Part shown: positions 1 to 10,950 of the stretch, one piece after another
Layout: every line of letters starts with the position of its first letter
Position numbering within the stretch: position 1 is the stretch's first letter
DNA from: Epiperipatus broadwayi
Lineage: Eukaryota; Onychophora; Udeonychophora; Euonychophora; Peripatidae
NCBI GenBank assembly: GCA_028023455.1
Contig: JAQFVV010000153.1
Span: 124,001 to 188,000, forward strand
Reading direction: 5' to 3'
Length of the DNA: 64,000 bases
Translations under genes and position numbers: made by a program
Notes under the pieces: model-generated
What the model saw: only the letters and a program-made list of their open reading frames with translations
Told to the model about the DNA's origin: nothing
Databases searched by the model: none

Positions 1-1045
1 TAATTGACTAAAAATATGAAATGGTGTTTTATATATTAACTTTTAACGAATCAATGTGTTAACATTAAATTTTGTTTAAATACATACAATGTGAAATAAA
101 TCAATACATGTCAAATAAAAGACACAAATATCAAGTCAAAAATATATAATGAAATGTAAAACTATGTTATTTTTAAATTGACTGGATACTTATAGTTAAT
201 ATATGTAAATATATATTGATATTCTGCCATATATTACTAGATATATCAATAGATATTTTGCTATAAGTTAAAAGGTATACCACTTATGTATATATCATAT
301 TTAGTATGTGCATGTAATATTATATGTGAATAAACATCACATGACCACCCATTCTTATGCTTGTGTATAACTTGTTAAAACAGGCAAAATTCACTATACA
401 TATTGCCACACAATAATCAATGGATGCCAGAAAGCTTGTGCATAAAATCCCTATCTAGTGCCTACTCATTCAGTATCCCCAGACTAGTTTCTGGCTTGTG
501 GCCTTTGTCAGTGGGGAGCCTTGGATCTGAGAGCACTACATCTAGATCTTAGGATATAATGCAACCCTCCATCAGCCATCTTTTATCTCCACTTAACTAC
601 AAAACTATGAGTATTAAACTGAAAACACCTTAATATTTTCAATCCAAACCCATTAGCTTATATAGTCATATGGGTCTGAACTCAGTTCAGTCCCCATACA
701 TTTTGGTGTCTTTGGTTCTTTAATAACTATAACCACCACTATCTTATTAGGCAGGATTGGTTTTAAGCCAATAAACATCACATGACCACCACTTCTTATG
801 CTTGTGTATAACTGTTGTTAAAACAGGCAAAACTCACTATACATATTGCCACACACAGCAAGCTAGAGTAATCGATGGATTCTATGTGTATATAAGTCAT
901 TAAAAATATGAAATAGTCTTTTATACCTTAACTTATGATGGACCAAAGTGTTAACATTAAATTTTGTTTAAATACATAGAATGAGAAATAAATCAATATA
1001 TATCAAATAAAAAACTTGAATATCAAATTTAAAAAAAACATTCAC
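1..1045. repeat. Duplicated block with copy of a dispersed repeat family
   Basis: Two pairs of diverged direct repeats are nested here. Bases 5-145 recur at about 896-1040, sharing the stretch TTAACATTAAATTTTGTTTA. Bases 330-412 recur at about 770-852, sharing AACATCACATGACCACC and then AAACAGGCAAAA. Between the second pair lies a core (about 412-770) that reappears in opposite orientation at 3868-4262 and, more diverged, at 8215-8470. It carries CTTGTGGCC, GAGAGCACTACATCTAGATC and GGTGTCTTTGG. No coding capacity is visible. The nature of the family (MITE-like or SINE-like) is unresolved. Confidence 0.6.
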
Positions 1046-3578
1046 ATTTTTGGCATTCTGATCTTTTGGAATTTTAAAATATCAATATGAACAATTTTTC
1101 TAATAATAAATAATTTTTTTGAAAGATTTTAAAATATTTATAGATAATTTTTCAAATTTGAATTAATATATAGATAAATTTCATAAGAAAAAAGTGGTTA
1201 CAAATTCTGAAGACTATAAATGTAAAAGTAATAGAGATAAAAATGTTTGTTACATTATATGCTTTTATTCATCACACACTAAAAAGTAAAAAAAAACATT
1301 TATTTTTCAACTATAATTGAGATTTTTAGATTGAACTTGAAATAAAAGCATGGGAGAGAGGTCCAGAAATTAATTAAGTATTGGATTAACTAAATTAATT
1401 TCAGGACACCCCCCCCCATGATTCTATTTCAAATTAAATCTTATAATTCAATTGTGCTTGAAAAAAATATTTTTTTTTTGTTTTTTAGTGTATAGTCAGT
1501 AAAAACTTTTAATATAAAAACAATGTTTATCTTTATTATTTTATCTATTAATTAGAAGTCTATATTATGTTAAAATGACTTCAATTAGAGTGATTTTATA
1601 TAGTAGTGGACAGATTGCATGTGCATAAACAGAATTGTAATAATCATACGTATATTCTTAGTTACTTAAAAGAGTTCACTCTTTTGCCAAATCTATAAGC
1701 TCCTTTCAAATCAGAGCCAAGTAATTATAAAAATTATTTATGTTAACATTTAATGAAAGTTGGAATTTTTTATTTAGGCTGATAATACCCATACAATGTA
1801 GATAATATTTCTTTAGTAAATAAAAGTGTAGCAGCTTCTGTCTAAAAAGTAAATCAAAGCAAGGAGCTATGTATTATCTAGTAATTGGAAAGGTGGTGAA
1901 TAATATCTTTTATTATTGTTTTATGTGGTACTGCAGGTGAAACACTTTTTGTTTTGCAATAGATTATATAAAAGCTGTTTTTTCTTTTTCATTTATATTC
2001 CTACTTGCATCATTTTTGCAACTCTGGTTAAAATCTTTAACTTTTAACATTATTAAAATGTATATATGATATTGTTTGAAAAACTAACACTTTTTATAGC
2101 TTATAAAATTTGAATTTCTAATTAAATTGTGTTAATGTTAAACAGAGGCTGTAAATAAATATATTGTTGGCTTAATACTTTAATTTTAAAGCTTAACATA
2201 CATTTTTTTTATGTTTATGAATGTGTGTATTATTTGAAAAATAAATTACATGTAGCATGAATAAAGATAGGAGTAATATGTAGAATAAGAAAGACTATAT
2301 ATATAGCATATCTTACTGCACTGGTAAATTGGTAACCTCTCAGTTTGAAAATCCATAGATCTTGGTTTTGTTCCATTGCTTGATGGTCAAAGTTTTTACA
2401 AATTCTTATGAATAAAATATTTGATTATTATAATACAATATTCAAGTATATATCTAAGTTAAATAATATACTAATTTTAAGTCTTAAGAATGAATGATAA
2501 TGAATAATAGATTTTAAAATAGCAATAATCTATAAATGCTTTCAATAAAAAGATGTTTGTAAAATGCAATTAACGTACAATTCTGCTAATTGGTAATTTA
2601 CATTAAACATTTATATAATCTAATAATAAGAATAATGCCTAACATAATATAATAATAAAACGTTGTAGTAGAATAATTATGTATCTTCTGCATCCATAAG
2701 ACCTGAATATAAATTTAGAATGAAACTGATAGATTTTATCAAGTTGTCAAGATAAGTTAGTTAGTAACCACAAATTACTAATCGGGGATCTGTTTTGAAT
2801 TAATGAGGTGAATGTTCCTGTGCTGATCATAAAGATAAATCCTAGAATATAAAACAATTTATATTGGATGAAAAGATATTACAATTAATTACCTTATTTT
2901 AGTTATTAATAATCTCCTAAGCGTTTATTTTAATAACAGATCCATAAATACAGAAATTAAAAATACGAAATGCATTTAAATTTTTGTTCTATGTCTTGCT
3001 ATTTTTTTTACCTTTTAATGTTATAATACTTATTAGCGTTTCACATTATTATTAATCATTATTCTACCTCAATCCCCACTCCTTCTTCTTCTAAAATAGT
3101 AATGTATATTTAAAATAGTGAAAGAATTTTATTTGTTGTTAAAAAAACAAACTACATTTTCTTTTCCTTTCTTATTAAAATTATTGTTTTATTTTATTGT
3201 TTTATTTTATTTAAGGAATGTTTAGTATTTTTTTAACCAGTCTTGAATACAAATTTTATGTTGCTTGACTAATGAATATAAAAACCAGATGAAAACCAGC
3301 AAAGCTTAAAAAGAGTAGTTTAAAATTGTTTAGTTATGTAATATAGACAATTGATTTCTGTAGCATTAAAACAAATTGTATAATATTTAAAAGTATTTAT
3401 ATTTTAATCTAATAAATTTTATTCATGGTAACATATATATAGTTGTATGTGTATACATATAAATGTTTTATAACCAATAATTATAATAATCATTATTATT
3501 TATTTTGTTTTTACAGTTTTTTTGTTAAATTCACTCCTGAAAATTTTACAAATTTATTTAAAATGAATTCCAAAGAAA
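1046..3578. other. AT-rich stretch without recognised gene
   Basis: Low-complexity AT-rich DNA with homopolymer runs and one C8 run near 1410. No coding exon was recognised. A very degenerate tRNA-like A/B box pair may sit at 2311-2375 but is too weak to call. Confidence 0.5.
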
Positions 3579-3620
3579 GCAGGTTAGCTTCCCTGTCGAT
3601 GCTATGACACCTGAAAAAAA
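3579..3620 (+). repeat. 3' fragment of tRNA-derived SINE (family A)
   Basis: The segment contains GGTTAGCTTCC, a degraded B box, then TCGATGCTATGACACCTG and an A8 run. This matches the 3' end of the three longer SINE copies at 10849-10950, 45391-45489 and 50815-50910. The 5' part of the tRNA-like head is missing, which fits 5' truncation during retroposition. Confidence 0.7.
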
Positions 3621-3867
3621 AGAGAAAAGTTTTGTTTTCAGCTGGTTTATTAACATTGTAAACATGTTGAGATTTAAAGTTTTTTTTTATATCTGTTGCA
3701 TCCACAAATGTCCATTTAAACTATAAATATTTATAATAATATTAAAAGTCAATAATAATAAGGACATTTAATGATATTATAATAAAAGGGAAAACCATAA
3801 TATATTAATTAGTTATTTCTTTTCTACTTTAAATTTAGTGTAAATTTTAACAATAAGTTTTAAATCA

Positions 3868-4262
3868 CTGAACATCACATGATCACCATTTCTAATGCTT
3901 GCTCATAAATTGTTAAAGAATCAAAGACACCAAAATTTTGGGTACTGAACTCTGTTCAGACCCATATATTATATAAGCTAATGAGCTTAGATTGAAAATA
4001 TTATTGTCTTTTCAATTGATTCTCATAGTTTTGTTGTTAAGCAGAGATAAAACATGACTGGTGGGGGGTTTGCATTAGATCATGAGATCTAGGTGCAGTG
4101 CTCTCAGATCTAAGACTTCTCACTGACGAAGACCACAAGCTAGAAACTAGTGTGGGGATATTGGATGAGTAGGCACTAGATAGAGATTTTATGCACAAGC
4201 CTTCTGTCATCCATTGATTACTCTGGCTTGTACTGAGTGGCATTACTGTATAGAGAGTTTTG
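3868..4262 (-). repeat. Second copy of the dispersed repeat family
   Basis: The reverse complement of this stretch matches about 412-770. Shared blocks include GAGAGCACT, TGGCATCCATTG-type sequence and AAACAGGCAAAA at the far end. Its left end, AACATCACATGATCACC, is in the same orientation as the ends of the first copy, so the element appears bracketed by that sequence. An open frame runs through it on the minus strand but has no recognisable protein similarity. Confidence 0.6.
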
Positions 4263-4679
4263 CCTGTTTAATAAGATTTAAAGTTGAAAATTGATAAAGA
4301 TAGTGAACCCCTTAAGTCATTTGAAAATCATTTAGATTAATTATAAAATAATATCATATTTTTTTAAATAAGTAATATAAATAATGTATATTAAAACCAA
4401 TCATCTTTCAATGGATCTCATTCAGAAATAAGCATATATATATTTGCTCATACCCAAATGATATTTATTATCATCTCAATACATTTTCAAATAATAATAT
4501 GCTTATTACATTTATTTATCAGATTCTTATTTTGAAATTGTTTATCGTTAAGAAGAAATATCTAAAAGTGTATAATTAGATTGGGGAGGGGGGTGACAAT
4601 TAAAAATAGAATTGAATAAAATTTTGTAGTTTATGATAAATAACCTGAGTTACAATAAAACATATAAGAGTCTTGCAGT

Positions 4680-4735
4680 ATTGTGACAATTTCTGTCCAT
4701 ATTATGACCTGGGTTCAAATCCAATCAATGGTTAC
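4680..4735 (+). repeat. Degenerate tRNA-derived SINE relic
   Basis: GGTTCAAATCC at 4712-4722 is a good pol III B box. The upstream A box region is poorly preserved. No partner copy was aligned, so this rests on the B box alone. Confidence 0.35.
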
Positions 4736-4739
4736 TTAA

Positions 4740-7700
4740 TTATTTTTATTCTCATCAGGCTTAGATTACTTTCTAGGTAAATGAAACAATTGTAAACTAG
4801 TTAACCATATTGATTAATAAATGTGATATCTAGTTATAATTAGATAAAACATGGATTTAAAACAGCTCAGACCGTCATCACTAGCAACTGATATTTGGAG
4901 ATGTCTTCGTTTTAAAGTGTAGAAAAAAATAAATAAATAGAAAAGCATTACTTATTTATAGAAACAGTTAAATCCCATAAATAGTAAAGAATTCTGCCTT
5001 TTAAGGAAAATTATAGAATTACATGTATTAAGTTTCCAATGTTTCTAAATCTGTAATAAGAGTGATTAGGGAGATAAAAAAAGAATCAACAAAAAATAAA
5101 TTTCAAAATGAGTTATTCATTCAATTAAGTCATAGTCAATAGCCTTAAAAGATTTCTTTTAGGCAATACATGTATATATGAATAGTTTATATGAAAAATA
5201 GTAATAAAAAACTATACCCCAAAATTCAATTATATTTATTCACACAATGGATCAGTCAAGTGATTATTTCAATCATGTTTTTAATTAAACCAGTATGTCT
5301 TTTCTACTCTTTATGTATTCCTCATGGGGATGTCATTAGATAGATAACAATAGATGGACAATTTAAATCTTAAATTGCATCACAAAAGATTATAAAGTAC
5401 ATAAAAACACATTTATCCTATACATGTTAGGTGATCAGCATTGAAATATTATCACTGGTAGAATAAAGAGAATGCTTTATAATGAAACATTGGTCAATGT
5501 TTTTTAAAGACAATGAAAAGCAGATATGTCTTATGTCACATTACATTAATTTTATTTATTAAGCATGCTAATGACCTAATTATTTTAACATTTTTTTATA
5601 ATTTATCTGATAAAAAAACACATTATTTGTCTCTGTGGCGATAAATGTAGTACATAATAATAATCATCATTAGTTATATGCTAAATGTAAAATCTTACAT
5701 AAAAAGATTTTTTTTTTCAAATCCTTATATCCATTTTCTACTTACACACTCATAACTATTTCTTTCCTTAGATTCACTCATCTTTTTTTTTTAACTTTTT
5801 TTGGAATGGATTGTTTCCTTTTAACAAATGTGTATACAACCACATTGCAATTATCCATTTCTTTTGTTGCTGTTGCTAGAGATGATAAACTTATTAATTC
5901 TTACTTGACATTTCCCCCAACATAATAATGAATAAAAAATAGCTAAACAAGCATCATCAAAACAAAGAGAAGTGAAATCAGAAGATTTTACATCTTTTTT
6001 TTCTGGTAGACTATATTTTTAGCCATTCCCAAGATTCTCTCTTTTGCCACATTTCTAGTCATAGGCATATCTTTTATTCTTTGAATAATTTTTTATTTGT
6101 TTTCTAAATCTTCAAAAATGACTAATGCACATTTTAATGATGTTTTCTTTTAGGTATGCATTATCATCAAAGTTTTCTCATGTTTGGAAATTGAGGTAGC
6201 AGTACTTAAATTTTCTCTAACTCCTAATATAGTTAATTGTTGACTGAGCATTTTTATTTTAATGGCACCTGCAATAAAAGTTTTTTTTGTTTTTCAAGAT
6301 GAAAGTAACTGTTTGATTTTAATGCTATTTTGATGTCCTATGGTTAGAGTACAAAACACAAATTGCTAATTGCCTTTATTGATCATGTCATATTCTTCTA
6401 TTCACCAACTTTGAAATTATCTGTTACCTGATTTCATAATTTGCATTTTTTTTATTTATGCAGTTCATGAAAGTAAAACAACAACAACAAAAAATATTTT
6501 AAAAAAAAAATCAAGAAAACTCTTTTTGTAAAAAATATTTTTTTTACATGCATATAAAGAGGAAATAATAGGTAAATGTGTAATCCAGATCATGGAAGTG
6601 TTGCAAATTCTTCCCATTTCTTCTGAATCTGTTTAGAATTCTCTTTTTTTTTTCATGCATATTGTTTGATTTTCCAGTTTCATTGTGCATCTGTTAAATT
6701 ACCAGGCATACCTAATTATTAAAAATAATAATAATAATAAAGTACTGTATACCTACTTATGCATAACCCTGTATAATAATTAATTTTAAAATGCATTCAC
6801 ACTGCAATGTTTGGTACATTTACACACAAATACTGCACTTTCTGCTTTCTATGCTTACTACAAGCATACTTCCCAGCATATTCTAGTCACTGATACACAG
6901 GGAGGGATTTTAAATATCTACTATAAAGCAGAGTGATGAGGAGGAGAAAAATTAATATTTGTAAATTTCTCTCACACAAAACAAAATTTCATAATAATTA
7001 TGAACAAATTATTTTAATGAATGCCATCCTACAGAATTTTTTTATTATGCACTACAATTATATACTTTCTTCAATCATGTTTACTAATTAATTTATTAAG
7101 TCAATTCTAAATATATTTTACAAATATATTTTCTATACATAAACACTCATATAAGGTAAAGTCAGATTTTAAAAATCACCAATTTTTTTTTTATAATTTA
7201 CATTTTTTTCTTATTAATAAATTTTTTTAGAAGACCTAATGATAATGTGTTTTACAAATATCAATACAAAGAATTAGTTTCTACATTTTACTAAAATACT
7301 AAGATAGTTTAAACTATCAAACAATTTGTTCAAGTGCTTTGATTGATACAAAAAATATACTATGAGAACTTAGAATAAATATTCGATTTGCATAATTACA
7401 ATACATTTTATTATAATTCTATAAAATCATGGAGTAAGAACACACTTTCACATATTATGTAATAATATAAAAACTTTTGTGAAATATAGTTCAATAGTAA
7501 AATGGAGACTCAAGTGCCTAATATCCATAAATTGGTACTTGATTCCATCGCATCTGAAGCTCAAACTTCATATAAAATCTTGAGTAGCAAACCTTTCAAT
7601 GAGTTTTTTGAAATATCATTTTTACATAAAATTAAAATGTTATAAAGTAAATTTTTTATATGTTTTGTAGTAGATAGTTCTTTTGCACACATTCTACAAA

Positions 7701-7755
7701 TTAACTTATAAAATGCCAAATGTCTCATCACATGAATTTAATGTGCATATTACTC
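4740..7755. other. AT-rich stretch, no gene recognised
   Basis: Homopolymer-rich AT DNA, with one small LINE fragment at 5334-5426. No splice-bounded coding segment was recognised. Confidence 0.5.
5334..5426 (+). mobile_element. Small 3' fragment of endonuclease-RT LINE
   Basis: AATAGATGGACAATTTAAATC followed by TTAAATTGCAT and AAAGATTATAAA corresponds, with divergence, to the segment of the LINE tail at 7759-8035 that encodes TIEILNWIPRDC. It is short and heavily mutated. Confidence 0.4.
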
Positions 7756-7758
7756 GTA

Positions 7759-8035
7759 TAAAAAATTAAAAGATTGAAGTGGAGTTGGGCTGGACATATT
7801 GCTAGAAGAGATGATAATAGATGAACAATTGAAATCTTAAACTGGATTCCAAGAGATTGTAAAATATCCAGAAAGAGACCACATGTTAGATGGATGGATG
7901 AAATAAGAAAGTGTGCAGGGGTGATGTGGAGAAGAGAAGCTAAAGATTGGAAAAGATGGATTAAACTTGGAGAGACCTTCATCCTGCAGTGGATTAATAA
8001 TGGTTGTTAATGATGGTGATGATGGTGATGATTAC
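7759..8035 (+). mobile_element. 5'-truncated endonuclease-RT LINE, C-terminal end and 3' tail
   Basis: Plus-strand translation from about 7759 gives KIKRLKWSWAGHIARRDDNR, a stop, TIEILNWIPRDC, then RPHVRWMDEIRKCAG and WRREAKDWKRWIKLGETF. This is the characteristic C-terminal tail of the endonuclease-reverse transcriptase LINE group common in invertebrates. The coding end is followed by a TGATGGTGATGAT microsatellite tail, the kind of short-tandem 3' end typical of RTE-like elements. The same tail is found at 21110 and, on the minus strand, at 60655. Confidence 0.8.
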
Positions 8036-8214
8036 TCATATAGCAGCATACATTTTACTTTCATAATCCTCTATGCCACTAAAATAGTGATATTTGGAGT
8101 AAAGTAATATTTTATTGATTTAAATCAAATTTGAGTCACAGGATAGAGGTGCATATATTTTTAAAAAAAATAAGGATACCATAATATATAAAATTGAACT
8201 ATATTTTTTCAGCT

Positions 8215-8470
8215 TGGATTGGTAGTATTTCAGAGATAAATGACAGTTACTAGAGAGAAGGCACTCTAAACATAAAATGCTAGGTACACTCTTCTAAGAT
8301 CCAGCATTCCTTACTGATGAAAGCCATTACTTGACACTAACCTGGGGATATTGGATAGGATAGCACAGAGCAGGGAATTATTAAGCATTATCATCTGGCA
8401 TTTATTGGTTATTACAGCTTACAGTAAATGGCTCACAAGTGAACTTTTATTACCAGTGAAACTATTGTAA
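8215..8470 (-). repeat. Third, diverged copy of the dispersed repeat family
   Basis: AGATCCAGCATTCCTTACTG and GGGGATATTGGAT parallel AGATCTAAGACTTCTCACTG and GGGGATATTGGAT in the 3868-4262 copy. Divergence is higher than between the first two copies. Confidence 0.5.
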
Positions 8471-9427
8471 TCAATGGACTATAGGACTGATTGTTCCTGT
8501 AACCCACAGTAATCAGATTATGTAAAATCAAATGTAACCTTTTGAAGAATAAATAAAGATCTATCTTTCAAACATAATAATAATAATCAGACACTCACAA
8601 GAATGTCTAGTTGATCTAACTCCAATAAAAAAAAAGAAAGGAAAGAGAGAGAAAACTGAAATGACTTTTGCAATGACTATCTGTGAATCAAAAAACATCC
8701 TTCTATAGAACATGATCTATTTTTCTGTTTATTTCATATTCAATATTTTGTTTTAATTTATTCAGCAGAACACATTTCTTTTAGAAAAAAAAACAACATT
8801 ATGTTTATTTGTAGCTCTCCAATATATTCAATTTTTTTGCCATATCTTTCTAATGGAAACAATTGCCATTGCATTACACTATAATGTTTTTAAGATAATT
8901 CTTATAATGTAGACATAATCTATTCTTTCCATAAAAACTATGCTCATGTTTACCACAAAACATCCATTTATGAACTTTTGTATTGTTTATTCATTTTACA
9001 TATCCAATCAAATGAAGGTGTTGCAGTGTATTACAGAATGGTATCAAGCAAGTTTATTGATTTTATGATCTTGTGATTGTATTTTTAAAATTTTATGGAA
9101 CATTTTTAAATGAAAATTCGTTAATGTCTCAATATTGTGTTAATAGAGGAGTCAAGTCACACTCTCATATAATGAATTTAATTAAAATGATAGCTCTATA
9201 TACTGCTAACTTAATTGCATTTGTTATTTCCCTGTGATCTTTTGACTTGTTAAAAGCAATAGCAGCACATAAAATCTGTTTGCACTTTAATAACTAATTT
9301 CATCTTTCTTCCTATAAACCTGCTAAGGTATTTAAACTGATTTAGATTTTCAAGTTTTCTTTCCATTACTGGTTAATAAAAACTTGAATTTTTAATTATA
9401 AAACCAATGTTTGTATATATTGCTAAA

Positions 9428-9475
9428 TGCAATATATATATATATATATATATATTATATTCAGAAAATTCAGAA

Positions 9476-9510
<35 letters not shown>

Positions 9511-9525
9511 TTCTGAATTGGCAAA
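9428..9525. repeat. (TA)n tracts forming an inverted repeat
   Basis: Two (TA)n runs separated by ATTCAGAAAATTCAGAAAAC. TTCAGAAAAC(AT)n is mirrored by (AT)nTGTTTTCTGAA, so the second tract lies at the centre of a hairpin. Confidence 0.7.
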
Positions 9526-10137
9526 AATTCACAATCATCAGCATACTATAAATCCATAATTCAAGTTATTATTGTGTCTGCTTTTAATCAATTCACATAA
9601 AAATGCCACTATCAAAACTTTATTTTATCTGCAAAGACCACTGTCATCAAACTCTAAAACAAAGTTGGAGCAATTATACTTCCTTCTTTAATACTGTTTT
9701 TCATTTTGAATGTTTTACATTTTCCACACATAGTAATAACACTTCCCATTATTCTACCACATTAAAACTGTATAATAATAATAAATTTTGATAAACAACA
9801 AACTAATTCCCAACAATGCCATAGGTCTGTTTTTTTTACTAAATCAAATGCCTTGACTAAATCAATAAAACAATATATAAATCACTCTTGTGTTTGTGAT
9901 ACATTTTTTTTTGCATTTGACTGGCAATTCAAATTAGATTATGGTAAATTTTTATGTATGACTGGAAATAATTTATTAACAAAGTTTTTGAATGAACTAT
10001 TTAAGTAGTGAATAATAATGATATTCAACAATAATTACTGCAATCTTGTATACTCTATTTATTTTAAAAATTGAAACAATAAAAGCATCCTTAAGATTGG
10101 GTGGCACAACATCATAAATCTACATATTCCTAAAAAA

Positions 10138-10142
<5 letters not shown>

Positions 10143-10179
<37 letters not shown>

Positions 10180-10208
10180 TATATAATTTGTATATATATA
10201 TATATATT
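10143..10208. repeat. (TA)n microsatellite, interrupted
   Basis: Two TA runs flank TGTTTATATAATTTG. This is a simple repeat with no other feature. Confidence 0.85.
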
Positions 10209-10429
10209 ATGTAGAGTTCACTATAATTTATAGATTGTGGAATCCACAGAAAGGTTTGAAACCACATGGAATAGTCTATTAGATATATTATTTTTTAATT
10301 TTCTTCATTTTTAAGTAATAATAAAAATAATTTAATAAAAGATGTTTGAAATTTAACAATGTCTAAACTTAATTCACTACCAGTTATAGAAGAATAGAAT
10401 AATTAAATGGCTTTATTGGGTGCATGGTC

Positions 10430-10525
10430 TTAAAAAGTTCAAGCATCAAAAGTGACTAAGCAGGGTGTCAGCTATGAACTTAAGCTCCAAAAACTGTTGC
10501 TATACCATTGCACCGACCATATACC
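10430..10525 (-). repeat. Possible tRNA-derived SINE relic
   Basis: On the minus strand TGGTCGGTGCAATGG resembles an A box. AAGTTCATAGC further on resembles a degraded B box at roughly tRNA spacing. No second copy was aligned, so this is a weak call. Confidence 0.3.
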
Positions 10526-10848
10526 TAAGCTTATTATATTTTTATATTTTTTTTGCACTAGGTTAATATATGACCCATCATCATGAGCCTTTCATTTCAC
10601 TTGCCATCTCTGTTTGTTCAGCATATTTTCATCCACTAAAAACATTCTGACTCCACATTTTTTTCTTTTATTGTTTTCTTTTACTTCATATTTTTCTATT
10701 CTTTCATTTTTTTTCTGGAGTTAGAATGGTCACATTTCCTTAAAAGTTGTTATTATATATAGTGTGAATATACGGTGGCAGCTTCTCAATAAAAAACCAA
10801 CCACAATAAATTTACGAAAAAAAAAAAACAAATTAACAATAATAGTTG

Positions 10849-10950
10849 TGTTTTTTTCATGTGTCATAGCATCGGCCGGGAAGCGAACCCGCTAACCCAG
10901 GACAACTGCTTATAAGGCAGATGTGCTGACCTCTCGACCACCAACGCTTG
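10849..10950 (-). repeat. tRNA-derived SINE family A, complete copy
   Basis: The tRNA-like head is at 10869-10947 on the minus strand. It begins GCGTTGG and ends CCGATGC, which pair over 7 bp like an acceptor stem (with two G-U pairs). The A box TGGTCGAGAGG is intact. CTGC/GCAG forms a short anticodon-type stem around the 7-base loop CTTATAA. The B box is GGTTCGCTTCC. The region between anticodon arm and T arm is long, as in class II tRNAs. It is followed by TATGACACATG and a poly(A) tail. The tail and the relatives at 3579, 45391 and 50815 show this is a SINE, not a tRNA gene. Confidence 0.85.

Larger units (their letters stand above)
8471..10428. other. AT-rich stretch, no gene recognised
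   Basis: Contains two (TA)n tracts described separately and otherwise low-complexity AT DNA. The open frame near 9603-9791 shows no recognisable domain. Confidence 0.5.

Noticed and set aside
7728-7982. Minus-strand open frame of 84 codons
   Set aside because: It is the antisense of the LINE C-terminal tail, whose plus-strand translation is the recognisable one.
8000-8035. CRISPR-like or other short repeat array
   Set aside because: It is the TGATGG/TGATGAT microsatellite tail of a LINE.
10869-10947. Functional tRNA gene
   Set aside because: Poly(A) tail, family members in both orientations, mutated T loop and extended variable region point to a SINE.
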